NCBI RefSeq assembly: GCF_009742725.1
Contig: NZ_WPHG01000008.1
Coordinates: forward strand, 96,796 to 160,795
Source of the DNA: Nitratireductor arenosus
GTDB taxonomy: Bacteria > Pseudomonadota > Alphaproteobacteria > Rhizobiales > Rhizobiaceae
DNA: 64,000 bases
Reading direction: 5' to 3'
Position 1 is the stretch's first letter. Every line of letters starts with the position of its first letter. The notes beneath the pieces are model-generated. The model saw only the letters and a program-made list of their open reading frames with translations. It was not told the origin of the DNA and searched no databases. Shown here piece after piece: positions 32,041 through 40,340 of this stretch. The translations under genes and the position numbers were made by a program.

Positions 32041-32057
32041 ATTACCTTGCGGGTAAT
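32041..32057. promoter_or_regulatory. Operator-like inverted repeat ATTACC-N5-GGTAAT
   Basis: A perfect 6-bp inverted repeat with a 5-bp spacer lies in the 148-bp region between the divergent XRE regulator and the membrane protein gene, 35 bp upstream of the regulator start. It is a good candidate binding site for the regulator (autoregulation plus control of 32155-33032). Confidence 0.4.
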
Positions 32058-32154
32058 CGCCAGCGTCGCGATCCGACGTCATGGTTCGCTCCAGTCGGAC
32101 GCAACCGCCGCCATAGGCCGCGGCGCCGACCAACACGGATTGAGGAGATTTACC

Positions 32155-32553
32155 ATGACTGTCACCGTCACGCCCTTCCTGCGCAATGCGCTTTATCTGG
32201 ACGCTGTCGTCAGCGGCGCGGCCGCCGTGTTGATGGCGGGCGGCGCCGGGCTGCTGTCGCCGCTGCTCGGCCTGCCGCAGCCTTTGCTGTTATGGGCTGG
32301 GCTGGTGCTGTTTCCTTTCGTCGCCATGCTGGTTTTTGCGGCCCGCAGGGAGCGGATCGCACACCTTCTCATGATCGACATCGTCGCCCTCAACGCGCTG
32401 TGGGTCGCGGCGAGCTTCGGCATGCTGATCGCCGGGCTGGTCGAGCCCAACCTGCTCGGCATCGCCTTCGTTGTCGCCCAGGCGCTCGCCGTCACCGCTT
32501 TTGCCGTGCTCCAGGTCGCGAGCCTGCGTGCGGCCGGGGCGCAAGGCGCCTGA
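32155..32553 (+). CDS. Small four-helix membrane protein
   Basis: A 132-residue protein that is almost entirely hydrophobic, with four probable membrane helices (AVVSGAAAVLMAGGAGLL, LLLWAGLVLFPFVAMLVFAA, LLMIDIVALNALWVAASFGML, LGIAFVVAQALAVTAFAVL). A strong TGAGGAG site precedes the ATG. I do not recognise a function. It lies divergent from the XRE regulator and 56 bp upstream of a thioesterase gene, suggesting a small regulated operon. Confidence 0.75.
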   Translation: MTVTVTPFLRNALYLDAVVSGAAAVLMAGGAGLLSPLLGLPQPLLLWAGLVLFPFVAMLVFAARRERIAHLLMIDIVALNALWVAASFGMLIAGLVEPNLLGIAFVVAQALAVTAFAVLQVASLRAAGAQGA

Positions 32554-32609
32554 TCGACTATCGACGCGGCGCCCGGGTGTCGCCGGGCCGGGACCGAAAG
32601 GAAAAGACG

Positions 32610-33032
32610 ATGATACATCCCGATGCGCGACAATGGATCGACCAGGTGCTTGCCGGTTCGCCGGTCGCCCGTCGGATCGGTCTGCGGTTCACGACGGTCG
32701 AACCCGACCGGGTCGTTGCGACGCTCCCCTTCGATCCCGACAATGTGACAGTGGACGACATCGTCCATGGCGGCGTCATCGCCACGCTGATCGACATTGC
32801 CGGCGCGGCGGCGTCCGCGTCGGGGATCGGCGACAGCGTTGCCGGCGGCGCCACCGCGACCATGAGCATCGCCTATCTCGCGCCGGCGCACGCCTGTGAT
32901 CTCGCGGCCGAGGCGGTCGTGGTCCAGCGCGGACGCACGCAGACGGTGGCCGATATCGCCGTGCGCGATCCGCGGGGACGGGCGATCGCCACTGGCATCG
33001 TCACAAGTCGCATCTTCCTGCGCGAGGCATAA
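32610..33032 (+). CDS. PaaI-type hot-dog thioesterase
   Basis: A 140-residue hot-dog-fold protein. The helix motif DIVHGGVIATLIDIAGAAA carries the HGG signature of PaaI/acyl-CoA thioesterases, followed by TATMSIAYLAPA, the typical second strand pair. It would hydrolyse small aryl- or acyl-CoA thioesters in the cytoplasm. The ATG follows GAAAGGAAAAG. It probably forms an operon with the upstream membrane protein gene. Confidence 0.88.
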   Translation: MIHPDARQWIDQVLAGSPVARRIGLRFTTVEPDRVVATLPFDPDNVTVDDIVHGGVIATLIDIAGAAASASGIGDSVAGGATATMSIAYLAPAHACDLAAEAVVVQRGRTQTVADIAVRDPRGRAIATGIVTSRIFLREA

Positions 33033-33056
33033 ATGGCTTGAGTCGCCCGGCCCGGA

Positions 33057-33524
33057 TCAGACACCGAGCGCGGCTAGAAGAACGCGGACGCTCATGAAGA
33101 TGATGATCAGCGATCCGGGCGTCCACAGGGCCGCGCGTATGTCGTGGATCTGGCCGGTGAAATAGGCGCCGAAATGCAGGAAACGCGTGACGGCGTAGCC
33201 GTAGAACAGAAGCTGCGCCAGCCAGAGCGGCGGCGCGGTGAGTGTGTAGAGAAATCCGGCGACCAGGAAAAACGGCACGTTTTCCAGATCGTTCATTTGG
33301 ATGCGCCGGACGCGTTCGACGCGTTCGTTGGGCTGGAGCTGTACAGGATCTGGATTGGGGTTGAGGCGCGTTGGCTTGATGTCCTCGGGCGCCCGCAGCC
33401 CGGCATTTTCCTGCATCATGCGCACGACCGTCAGCCACGACATCGCCACGACCTTCAGGATCATCAGGCTTGCCGCAATCGCATAAGCGGCAAGGATCGG
33501 GTCGGAAAGCGATAGGGTTTGCAT
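33057..33524 (-). CDS. MAPEG-family membrane protein
   Basis: A 155-residue integral membrane protein with four helices and the family signature VERVRRIQMNDLENVPFFLVAG. Eukaryotic MAPEG proteins are glutathione transferases/peroxidases acting on lipids; bacterial members are poorly characterised. Conserved Arg/Asn/Glu residues in ERVRRIQMNDLEN fit the glutathione site of the family. It is convergent with the thioesterase gene (24-bp gap) and lies just downstream of the uracil-DNA glycosylase gene. Confidence 0.88.
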   Translation of the reverse strand: MQTLSLSDPILAAYAIAASLMILKVVAMSWLTVVRMMQENAGLRAPEDIKPTRLNPNPDPVQLQPNERVERVRRIQMNDLENVPFFLVAGFLYTLTAPPLWLAQLLFYGYAVTRFLHFGAYFTGQIHDIRAALWTPGSLIIIFMSVRVLLAALGV

Positions 33525-33558
33525 TGTTCCCTCCGGATTTTTGGTCGCCGATCAACCT

Positions 33559-34401
33559 TCAAGGACTGTCCCGGAGCTCCTGCAATTTCAGTTTCAGGGC
33601 CAGAAAATCCCGCCAGGCCAGGCGCTTGTGGGCCGGATTGCGCAACAGATAGGCCGGATGCAGGGTCGGCATAGCCGGAATCTCGATCCCCGAGGCGGTT
33701 GTGTGCGTGCGCCAGCTGCCGCGCATGCGCAAAATGCCCTCCTGGGTGCGCAGCAGCGCCTTCGCCGACGGGCCGCCGAGGGTGACGAGCACTTTCGGCG
33801 CGGCGAGCTCGATCTGGCGCTCGATGAACGGCCGGCAGATTTCCGTCTCCAGCGGCGTCGGCGTGCGGTTGCCGGGCGGACGCCAGGGGATCACGTTGGC
33901 GATATAGGCTTTGCCGCGGTCGAGGCCGATCGCGGCCAGCATGCGGTCGAGCAGCTTGCCCGAGCGCCCCACGAAGGGCAGGCCCTGAAGATCCTCGTCG
34001 CGGCCCGGCGCCTCACCGACGAACATCACGTCGGCGGTGGGATCGCCGTCGGAAAAGGCCAAATTCTTGGCGGTGAATTTCAAATTGCAGCCGTCGAAAT
34101 CCGCCAGCAGCGCCCGCAATTCCTCCAGCGAGCCGGCGGTACGCGCGAGCTCGCGGGCCCGTTCGGTCTGGCGCTCGTCGGGGATCGCAGCCGGGGTCGG
34201 CACGGGCTCGTCCGTGACCGCTCGTGCGGGCGTGGTCGGGCGCGCTTGCGCCGGCGCTTCCCGCTCGCCGTCCGCAGGCGCTGCCTGTCGCACGCGCGCC
34301 GGCGGCTTCTTCGAAGCCAGACGGTTGACGGGCTCTTCCCCAAGCGCCTCGTCGGCGCCGCTGTCGGCATAAAAGAAAAGCAGTTCGCGCAGGTCGCTCA
34401 C
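33559..34401 (-). CDS. Family 4 type uracil-DNA glycosylase with two cluster cysteines replaced
   Basis: A 280-residue protein. An N-terminal region with a Pro/Ala-rich linker (residues 30-80) precedes a glycosylase domain with motif GEAPGRDEDLQGLPFVGRSG (from residue 129) and HPAYLLR near the end. Family 4 enzymes hold a 4Fe-4S cluster with C-x2-C...C-x15-C. Here Cys105 and Cys189 remain but the other two positions, 102 and 173, are Phe and Trp (FDGC; IPWRPPGNR), with spacing otherwise preserved. It should excise uracil from DNA. The start is GTG. Confidence 0.88.
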   Translation of the reverse strand: MSDLRELLFFYADSGADEALGEEPVNRLASKKPPARVRQAAPADGEREAPAQARPTTPARAVTDEPVPTPAAIPDERQTERARELARTAGSLEELRALLADFDGCNLKFTAKNLAFSDGDPTADVMFVGEAPGRDEDLQGLPFVGRSGKLLDRMLAAIGLDRGKAYIANVIPWRPPGNRTPTPLETEICRPFIERQIELAAPKVLVTLGGPSAKALLRTQEGILRMRGSWRTHTTASGIEIPAMPTLHPAYLLRNPAHKRLAWRDFLALKLKLQELRDSP

Positions 34402-34470
34402 GCCGTCACCTTGTTCTTGGTCCCTGATCAGTAGAGCTTTCGCGCCGTGATGAAAACGGCCCGCGCTGTT

Positions 34471-35094
34471 TTACGACAGCGGGATGCGTGGATCCTGGAC
34501 CAGGAAGAAGGTCAATTTCGGGGTGAAATCCGAAATCAGGAAGCCGAAATCGGTCTGTTTGCCGGGATCGACGGTCCCTTCTGTGAAAAGCAGCCGGTCA
34601 TAGGGCTCGAAATCGCGTTGATGACGGGCGAACCCGCCGGAAAACACGCCTTCTTGCCCGACCTGGCGCTGGTTGAAGGACAGGCCGTCGCCAAACACGC
34701 TCGGCTGGCCGAGCGTTTCTTGAAGCTCGAACTCGAATTCGTGCCAGGCAAGTCCGCTGGCGTTACGCGCCACCACGACCAGTCTGAGAAACCCGTTGGC
34801 GAACTTGCCGTCGAAACTGTAGAGCCGGATCGGCGCTTCGGCCCGGATCACCAGCGTCACCGGGCTGGCCGAATAGAACTCCTGCGTCAGTACGACCGGA
34901 TCGTCGCGTGTGCCGACGCCGCTGGCCGACAGGATCGTGAAGCCGCCCAACTCGTCGGAAAAGGAATAGGCGCCGGCGCGCCAACGCTTCCCGTCTTGCG
35001 CTGCGGCGGGCGGCGCCAGGGCAGTCAGCCACAAGAGGGCGGCAAGCCAACGACCCAGTCGCGTGGCCGCGCGCCGTTTGCGTGCCGTTTCCAT
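34471..35094 (-). CDS. Exported protein of unknown function
   Basis: A 207-residue protein with a basic N-terminus (METARKRRAATRLGR), a hydrophobic core (WLAALLWLTALAPPA) and a signal peptidase site AAAQ-D. The mature part is probably beta-rich (DELGGFTILSASGVG, VVLTQEFYSASPVTLVIRAE, GFLISDFTPKLTFFLV). I do not recognise the family. It is divergent from the ETF:quinone oxidoreductase gene with 224 bp between the starts, and lies 69 bp upstream of the glycosylase gene on the same strand. Confidence 0.7.
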   Translation of the reverse strand: METARKRRAATRLGRWLAALLWLTALAPPAAAQDGKRWRAGAYSFSDELGGFTILSASGVGTRDDPVVLTQEFYSASPVTLVIRAEAPIRLYSFDGKFANGFLRLVVVARNASGLAWHEFEFELQETLGQPSVFGDGLSFNQRQVGQEGVFSGGFARHQRDFEPYDRLLFTEGTVDPGKQTDFGFLISDFTPKLTFFLVQDPRIPLS

Positions 35095-35153
35095 CGGCCA
35101 AGTATGCCCGACTTTGCGGCCCGGACAAGGCGGGGTCGCAGTCTGGATGTTTT

Positions 35154-35175
35154 TTGACGTTTACGTTAAAGTAAG
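35154..35175 (+). promoter_or_regulatory. LiuR-like operator candidate upstream of ETF:quinone oxidoreductase gene
   Basis: The sequence TTGACGTTTACGTTAAAGTA lies 145-165 bp upstream of the ATG at 35319. It resembles, from memory, the TTTACGT-rich operators of LiuR, the MerR-type regulator of leucine catabolism, whose regulon often includes this gene. A 12-of-13 match (TTGACGTTTnCGT) recurs upstream of the DUF2147 gene on the minus strand at 40724-40736. Confidence 0.4.
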
Positions 35176-35318
35176 TATGTTGACGCGCAAAACAGCGGCG
35201 CTGTGTCGCCATCACGGTTTCTTTCGTTCGCGCCGCCGCTAAGGTATGGCGGAGGAAGTTTTTTTGTGACAGGCGAAGGTCGAATGATGGTGCTACGGGC
35301 GCCGATTTGGAGGAGTGA

Positions 35319-37001
35319 ATGAGCGAAGCCGAACGCGAAAGCATGGAATTCGACGTGGTGATCGTCGGCGCGGGACCGGCGGGACTGTCCGCGGCGATCC
35401 GTTTGAAGCAGCTCAATGCCGACCTGTCCGTCGTCGTGCTCGAAAAGGGCGCCGAGGTTGGCGCGCATATTCTCTCAGGCGCCGTGGTCGATCCGGTCGG
35501 CATCGACAAGCTGTTGCCGGACTGGCGCGATGATGCTGACCATCCCTTCAAGACGGCCGTCGCCGACGACCAGTTTTTGCTTCTGGGACCGGCGGGCTCG
35601 ATCCGCATTCCCAATTTCCTGATGCCGCCGCTGATGAACAATCACGGCAACTATATCGTTTCGCTCGGCAATGTCTGCCGCTGGCTGGCCGGCCGTGCCG
35701 AGGCGCTCGGCGTGGAAATCTATCCCGGTTTCGCCGCCGCCGAAGTGCTCTACGACGATGCCGGCGCCGTCATCGGCGTCGCCACCGGCGACATGGGCGT
35801 CGAGCGCGATGGTAGCAAGGGGCCGAACTACGCGCCGGGCATGGCGCTGCTCGGCAAATACACGCTGATCGGCGAGGGCGTGCGTGGCTCGCTGGCCAAA
35901 CAGCTGATTGCCAAGTTCGATCTCGACCGGGACAGCGAGCCGCAGAAATTCGGCATCGGGCTCAAGGAACTCTGGCAGGTCAAGCCGGAAAACCACAAGC
36001 CGGGCCTCGTCCAGCATTCCTTCGGCTGGCCGCTCGACAGGCAGACCGGCGGCGGCTCCTTCCTCTATCATCTGGAGGACAATCAGGTCGCGGTCGGGTT
36101 CGTCGTTCACCTGAACTACAAAAACCCCTATCTCGCGCCCTTCGCCGAATTCCAGCGTTTCAAGACGCATCCGGCGATCCGCGCTACCTTCGAGGACGCC
36201 AAGCGCGTCTCCTACGGCGCCAGGGCGATCACCGAGGGCGGTTTCCAGTCTGTGCCCAAGCTCGTCTTCCCGGGCGGCGCGCTGCTCGGCTGCTCGGCCG
36301 GCTTCGTCAATCTGCCGCGCATCAAAGGCTCTCACAATGCGGTGCTGTCGGGCATGATGGCGGCCGAAAGCGCGGCCGAGGCGCTGGGCGCCGGCCGGGC
36401 GGGTGACGAGCTTGGCGGTTATGACGAGGCCTGGCGGGCAAGCGAAATCGGCCGTGACCTGAAGAAGGTGCGCAATGTCAAGCCGCTGTGGTCGCGCTTC
36501 GGGCTTTATCTCGGCGTCGGACTCGGCGGGTTCGACATGTGGCTGAACACGCTGTTCGGCTTTTCGCTGTTCGGCACGCTCAAGCACGGCAAGACCGATG
36601 CGGCAGCACTCGAGCCGGCCTCCGCGCACAAGAAGATCGACTATCCAAAGCCCGACGGCGTTCTGACCTTCGATCGTCTGTCCTCGGTGTTTTTGTCCAA
36701 CACCAACCACGCAGAGGACCAGCCGGTCCACCTCCAAGTCAAGGACATGGAACTGCAAAAGGTTTCGGAGTTCGACAAGTTCGCAGGGCCTTCGGCGCGC
36801 TATTGCCCGGCCGGCGTCTATGAATGGGTCGATGCGGAGGGCGATTCCGTCGCCGACAAGCCCGGCACCGCCGACGCGCGTTTCGTCATCAACGCGCAGA
36901 ACTGCGTGCACTGCAAGACCTGCGACATCAAGGACCCGAACCAGAACATCAACTGGGTGCCGCCGCAGGGCGGGGAGGGGCCGGTCTACCCGAATATGTG
37001 A
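35319..37001 (+). CDS. Electron transfer flavoprotein:ubiquinone oxidoreductase
   Basis: A 560-residue flavo-iron-sulfur protein with an N-terminal FAD-binding motif (DVVIVGAGPAGLSAAIRLKQ) and a C-terminal 4Fe-4S site (Cys in ARYCPAGVYE plus NCVHCKTCDIKDP). It passes electrons from ETF, and so from acyl-CoA dehydrogenases such as Ivd in this window, to ubiquinone at the inner membrane. GGAGGAG precedes the ATG. The length is canonical for ETF-QO. Confidence 0.96.
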   Translation: MSEAERESMEFDVVIVGAGPAGLSAAIRLKQLNADLSVVVLEKGAEVGAHILSGAVVDPVGIDKLLPDWRDDADHPFKTAVADDQFLLLGPAGSIRIPNFLMPPLMNNHGNYIVSLGNVCRWLAGRAEALGVEIYPGFAAAEVLYDDAGAVIGVATGDMGVERDGSKGPNYAPGMALLGKYTLIGEGVRGSLAKQLIAKFDLDRDSEPQKFGIGLKELWQVKPENHKPGLVQHSFGWPLDRQTGGGSFLYHLEDNQVAVGFVVHLNYKNPYLAPFAEFQRFKTHPAIRATFEDAKRVSYGARAITEGGFQSVPKLVFPGGALLGCSAGFVNLPRIKGSHNAVLSGMMAAESAAEALGAGRAGDELGGYDEAWRASEIGRDLKKVRNVKPLWSRFGLYLGVGLGGFDMWLNTLFGFSLFGTLKHGKTDAAALEPASAHKKIDYPKPDGVLTFDRLSSVFLSNTNHAEDQPVHLQVKDMELQKVSEFDKFAGPSARYCPAGVYEWVDAEGDSVADKPGTADARFVINAQNCVHCKTCDIKDPNQNINWVPPQGGEGPVYPNM

Positions 37002-37040
37002 GCCCGGCCGACCGCGCCCGGTTGGGTTAAAGACGATGCG

Positions 37041-38072
37041 TCACCGGCTGGCCGCGTGTGCGATCGCCACGATCGGCTCCGCGCCGGCGGGCGTATCGAG
37101 CACGAAATCGGCCAGAACCGGCACATGGTCGGAACCCGCGTCCTCGCCGGTCCGGGTTTGGATGAGCCGGATGCCGCCCCTCGTCATCACGTGGTCGATC
37201 GGCAAGCCAAGCGCCGGCCTCAGCGATGGCGGCAATGCGTGATGCAGCCAGGTGACGCCGACGCGCGGCGGGGCCTCGAAACCGCCATCCGTCACGAACC
37301 GGGTGAAAAATGCGCTCCACGGCGTAGCGTTGAAGTCGCCGGCCAGGATCGTCGGGCCGTCCAGCGCGGCGATTGCCGGGGCAAGCCTGGCGGCTTCGAC
37401 GACCTGCTTTGATGGCCACGGCCAGCCGAAATGCACCGCCGCCACGGTGATCGTCGTGCCGCCGAGATCGATGCCCGCATGCGCGAAGCGGCCGCCGAGC
37501 GCGCAGGATTTTTCGGCTGTTTCAGCAAACGGCCGGCGCGACAGGATTGCGACGCCGCCGACGCCCGCTCTCGCCGCGCAGACCAGCCGGTGCGGATAGG
37601 CGACGGCGATCCGCTCGATCGCCACCCGCCAATGCGGCGAGACCTCGTTGAGGGTGACGATATCGGGGTGTGTGCGAGCGATCAGCGACAGGACCCGGTT
37701 GGGCTCGGGATGGTCGAAACGCAGGTTCAACTGCAAAAGCCGGTAGCGCGGGGCGTCCGGCCACCCGCTACCCGCCTCGGCCGCCGCCGGGCTGTGCCAG
37801 AACGGGTTCGAGAGCGTTGAGGCCACCGCCAGGCCCGCCACGATGGCGGCGCCGGCCCCGATCCGAGGCGCGCCGAGCGCAAAGACGATCAGTCCCGCAA
37901 CAACCAGCAGTCCGGCGACATGGACCCGCAGATGCGCGAACGAATCGAACGCCGGGTGGAGCGCTCCTGCAAAGCCGGCCGCAAGCGCCAGCGCCAGGCC
38001 CAGCGTGGCCGCCAGGCAAACGCTTGAGAACAGGCTGCGTGCGCGGGATTTCTTGTGCGTCGAACCGGTCAT
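37041..38072 (-). CDS. Membrane-anchored endonuclease/exonuclease/phosphatase-family protein
   Basis: A 343-residue protein with three N-terminal hydrophobic segments (VCLAATLGLALALAAGFAGAL, VAGLLVVAGLIVFALG, GAAIVAGLAVAST) followed by an EEP domain: LLQLNLRF, VTLNEVS (catalytic Glu), ILAGDFNATPW, LPIDHVMTRG and GSDHVPVLADF (catalytic His). The EEP domain should face the periplasm, acting as a phosphodiesterase on an unknown substrate. ATG 38072 follows AAGGCGAGG; an in-frame ATG at 38108 is also possible. It is 53 bp downstream of the AMP nucleosidase gene on the same strand. Confidence 0.85.
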   Translation of the reverse strand: MTGSTHKKSRARSLFSSVCLAATLGLALALAAGFAGALHPAFDSFAHLRVHVAGLLVVAGLIVFALGAPRIGAGAAIVAGLAVASTLSNPFWHSPAAAEAGSGWPDAPRYRLLQLNLRFDHPEPNRVLSLIARTHPDIVTLNEVSPHWRVAIERIAVAYPHRLVCAARAGVGGVAILSRRPFAETAEKSCALGGRFAHAGIDLGGTTITVAAVHFGWPWPSKQVVEAARLAPAIAALDGPTILAGDFNATPWSAFFTRFVTDGGFEAPPRVGVTWLHHALPPSLRPALGLPIDHVMTRGGIRLIQTRTGEDAGSDHVPVLADFVLDTPAGAEPIVAIAHAASR

Positions 38073-38125
38073 GCCTCGCCTTGAAGCCGGCAAGTGCGGC
38101 ACGATCATGGTCGCGCCGCGACGAG

Positions 38126-39628
38126 CTATTGGAAGGCGGTCTCCGAAAAGCTCCTCAGCTTGCGCGAATGCAGTCTCTCGGGCGGCATTTCGGCGAGCTT
38201 TTCCAGCGCCCGGATGCCGATCGTCAGGTGCTGGGCGACCTGGCGCTTGTAGAAGTCGGTCGCCATGCCCGGCAGCTTCAGTTCGCCGTGCAGCGGCTTG
38301 TCGGAAACGCACAGCAACGTGCCGTAGGGCACGCGGAAGCGGAACCCGTTGGCGGCGATGGTGGCCGATTCCATGTCGAGCGCGATCGCCCGCGACTGCG
38401 ACAGGCGCTGCACCGGCCCGCGCTGGTCGCGCAATTCCCAGTTGCGATTGTCGATGGTTGCGACCGTGCCGGTACGCATGATGCGCTTGAGCTCGTAGCC
38501 GGCCAGGCCCGTGACTTCCGCGACCGCCTCCTGCATGGCCACTTGCACTTCGGCCAGCGCCGGGATCGGTACCCAGACCGGGAGATCGTCGTCCAGCACA
38601 TGGTCTTCGCGCACATAGGCGTGCGCCAGCACGTAATCGCCGAGCGCCTGGGTGTTTCTCAGGCCGGCGCAATGGCCAAGCATCAGCCAGGCATGCGGCC
38701 GCAGCACCGCGATATGGTCGGTGATGGTCTTGGCGTTGGACGGGCCGACGCCGATATTGACCATGGTGATGCCCGAATGGTCTGGCCGGGTCAGATGATA
38801 GGCCGGCATCTGCGGCAGCCGCGGCGCCGCCTGGCCGCTTCCCGGAGCGCTTTCGCCGGCGTCGGTCACCAGATTGCCGGGTTCAACGAAGCTTGTGTAA
38901 CCTTCGCCGCCCTTGGCCATCAGCGTGCGCGCATGGGCACAGAATTCGTCGATATAGAACTGGTAGTTGGTGAACAGCACGAAATTCTGGAAATGGCTCG
39001 CGCTGGTCGCGGTGTAGTGCGACAGCCGGTGCAGCGAATAGTCGATCCGCTGGGCCGTGAACGGCGCGATCGGCATCGGTTCGCCCAGGGCGAGCTCGTG
39101 CGTTCCGTTGACGATATGGTCGTCCGTGCCGTTGAGGTCGGGCACGTCGAACAGATCGCGCAGCGGCCGTTTGATGCTGTCGGCCACCGCCGCCTCGACA
39201 TAGGCACCTTCGCCGAACGCGAAATGCAGCGGGATCGGGGTTTCGGATTCGCATACGGTGATCGGCACGCCGTGATTGCGGATAATCAATGCCAGCTGAT
39301 CGGTCAGGTAGCTCTCAAAAAGGTCCGGCCGGGTGATGGTGGTCGAATATTGCCCCGGCGAGGGCATGTGGCCGTAGGCAAGCCGCGTGTCGATCTGGTC
39401 GTAGCTCGACACGGTGACGCCGATCTCGGGGTAATAGGCGCGGTAGCGCCGGTCGGCCGCGCCGCCATCGGCGAGGCCGTTGAAGGATGCGCGCAGGAAC
39501 GCGGTGTTGCGCTCATAGAGCGCTCGGAGCGCCCGCACCGCCGCCTTGGCGTCGGTAAAACTCTGCCGGATATAGGGTTCGGGTCGCTCGATCGTCTCGA
39601 TCGGCTGTGGATAGATTCGCTTTTCCAT
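38126..39628 (-). CDS. amn: AMP nucleosidase
   Basis: A 500-residue enzyme hydrolysing AMP to adenine and ribose 5-phosphate. The N-terminal AMP-nucleosidase domain (LRALYERNTAFLRASFNG, YYPEIGVTV) is followed by a phosphorylase-fold domain with MVNIGVGPSNAKTITDHIAV, RPHAWLMLGHCAGLRN and the substrate-binding DMESATIAANGFRFRVPYG. The length is typical of Amn. The ATG is at 39628. It may share a transcript with the EEP gene downstream. Confidence 0.95.
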   Translation of the reverse strand: MEKRIYPQPIETIERPEPYIRQSFTDAKAAVRALRALYERNTAFLRASFNGLADGGAADRRYRAYYPEIGVTVSSYDQIDTRLAYGHMPSPGQYSTTITRPDLFESYLTDQLALIIRNHGVPITVCESETPIPLHFAFGEGAYVEAAVADSIKRPLRDLFDVPDLNGTDDHIVNGTHELALGEPMPIAPFTAQRIDYSLHRLSHYTATSASHFQNFVLFTNYQFYIDEFCAHARTLMAKGGEGYTSFVEPGNLVTDAGESAPGSGQAAPRLPQMPAYHLTRPDHSGITMVNIGVGPSNAKTITDHIAVLRPHAWLMLGHCAGLRNTQALGDYVLAHAYVREDHVLDDDLPVWVPIPALAEVQVAMQEAVAEVTGLAGYELKRIMRTGTVATIDNRNWELRDQRGPVQRLSQSRAIALDMESATIAANGFRFRVPYGTLLCVSDKPLHGELKLPGMATDFYKRQVAQHLTIGIRALEKLAEMPPERLHSRKLRSFSETAFQ

Positions 39629-39686
39629 ATCCCATTATAGAGAGACTCGGCGCGTTCGGGGAGGGGGCAGGCGACGTCGCGGCGGT

Positions 39687-39884
39687 TTATCGCGCACGCC
39701 GCAGCCCGACAACGATCACCAGCCCGGCGCCGCTGGTCGCACTGATGTCGCCTCCGACCAGGATCGCATCGTTCCCGCCCTTCGCCGGCATGGCGAGAAG
39801 CGGCACGCACAAGGCCGCGGCGAGAACTGCGAAGCGGGCGGCGGCGGCAAGCACCGCCGGGATACGGGCAACGGGATTGTTCAC
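39687..39884 (-). CDS. Small hydrophobic protein, uncertain
   Basis: A 65-residue frame with a GTG start and GGAAAG about 9 bp upstream. One hydrophobic segment (AARFAVLAAALCVPLLAM) resembles a signal peptide, and the rest is Gly-rich (GGDISATSGAGLVIVVG). I do not recognise it. It lies between the 55-residue peptide gene and amn on the same strand, in an otherwise empty stretch. The frame could be chance in GC-rich DNA. Confidence 0.35.
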   Translation of the reverse strand: MNNPVARIPAVLAAAARFAVLAAALCVPLLAMPAKGGNDAILVGGDISATSGAGLVIVVGLRRAR

Positions 39885-39933
39885 TGTGGGGAGCTTTCCG
39901 GATTGACGTTATTGTTCTTTTGGACGCGCTGTA

Positions 39934-40101
39934 TCAGCGCGCCGGCGGTGTGCAGACTAGGCCCTGTTCGAACACACACGGGATGAACAGGCCGATTTCG
40001 AACGAGCGCGCCGGGCGGCTGACTTCGGCGACGAGGATCGAAAAGCCGAACCCGAAAATCAGGACAAGCAGCGTGACTATGGTGAGGCGGCGCGCGAGCA
40101 T
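39934..40101 (-). CDS. Small single-pass membrane peptide, 55 residues
   Basis: The ATG at 40101 (minus) has AAGAAGGG at a good distance. The product has a basic start (MLARRLT), one strong membrane helix (IVTLLVLIFGFGFSILVAEV), and a short exported tail with two cysteines (LFIPCVFEQGLVCTPP). This composition is unlikely for a chance frame, and the overlapping longer frame 39881-40168 has no hydrophobic segment. Function unknown. It lies between the DUF2147 gene and amn on the same strand. Confidence 0.6.
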   Translation of the reverse strand: MLARRLTIVTLLVLIFGFGFSILVAEVSRPARSFEIGLFIPCVFEQGLVCTPPAR

Positions 40102-40235
40102 GTGTTTTCCCTTCTTGCGCCTCCTTCTCCCATGACGGGCCTGAACCTGCCCTGAGAGCGCCGTTCATCGGCCGTTCATGTGGTCACATGCGGGTGGGAA
40201 GAAGAAAGTCCGTGCGCCGCTGGCGCCCGTTTGCA

Positions 40236-40267
40236 ACGAAAAACCCCGCCGCGGAGCGACGGGGTTT
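40236..40267 (-). terminator. Intrinsic terminator of the DUF2147 gene
   Basis: The stem AAACCCCG...CGGGGTTT with an inner CGC/GCG pairing lies 74 bp past the DUF2147 stop. On the minus strand it is followed by GGGGTTTTTCG, a U-tract. Confidence 0.7.
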
Positions 40268-40340
40268 GCCAAGGCTTTTTGGGGCGACAAGCGACTGCGC
40301 GTCGTCCGACCGATATTACGTATGCTGCCTCCGGCGCGGC

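Noticed and set aside
39881..40168. 95-codon minus-strand frame over the small peptide genes
   Set aside because: Composition is Pro/Arg/His-rich with no hydrophobic segment; the alternative 55-residue frame (39934-40101) has a membrane helix and a better ribosome site.
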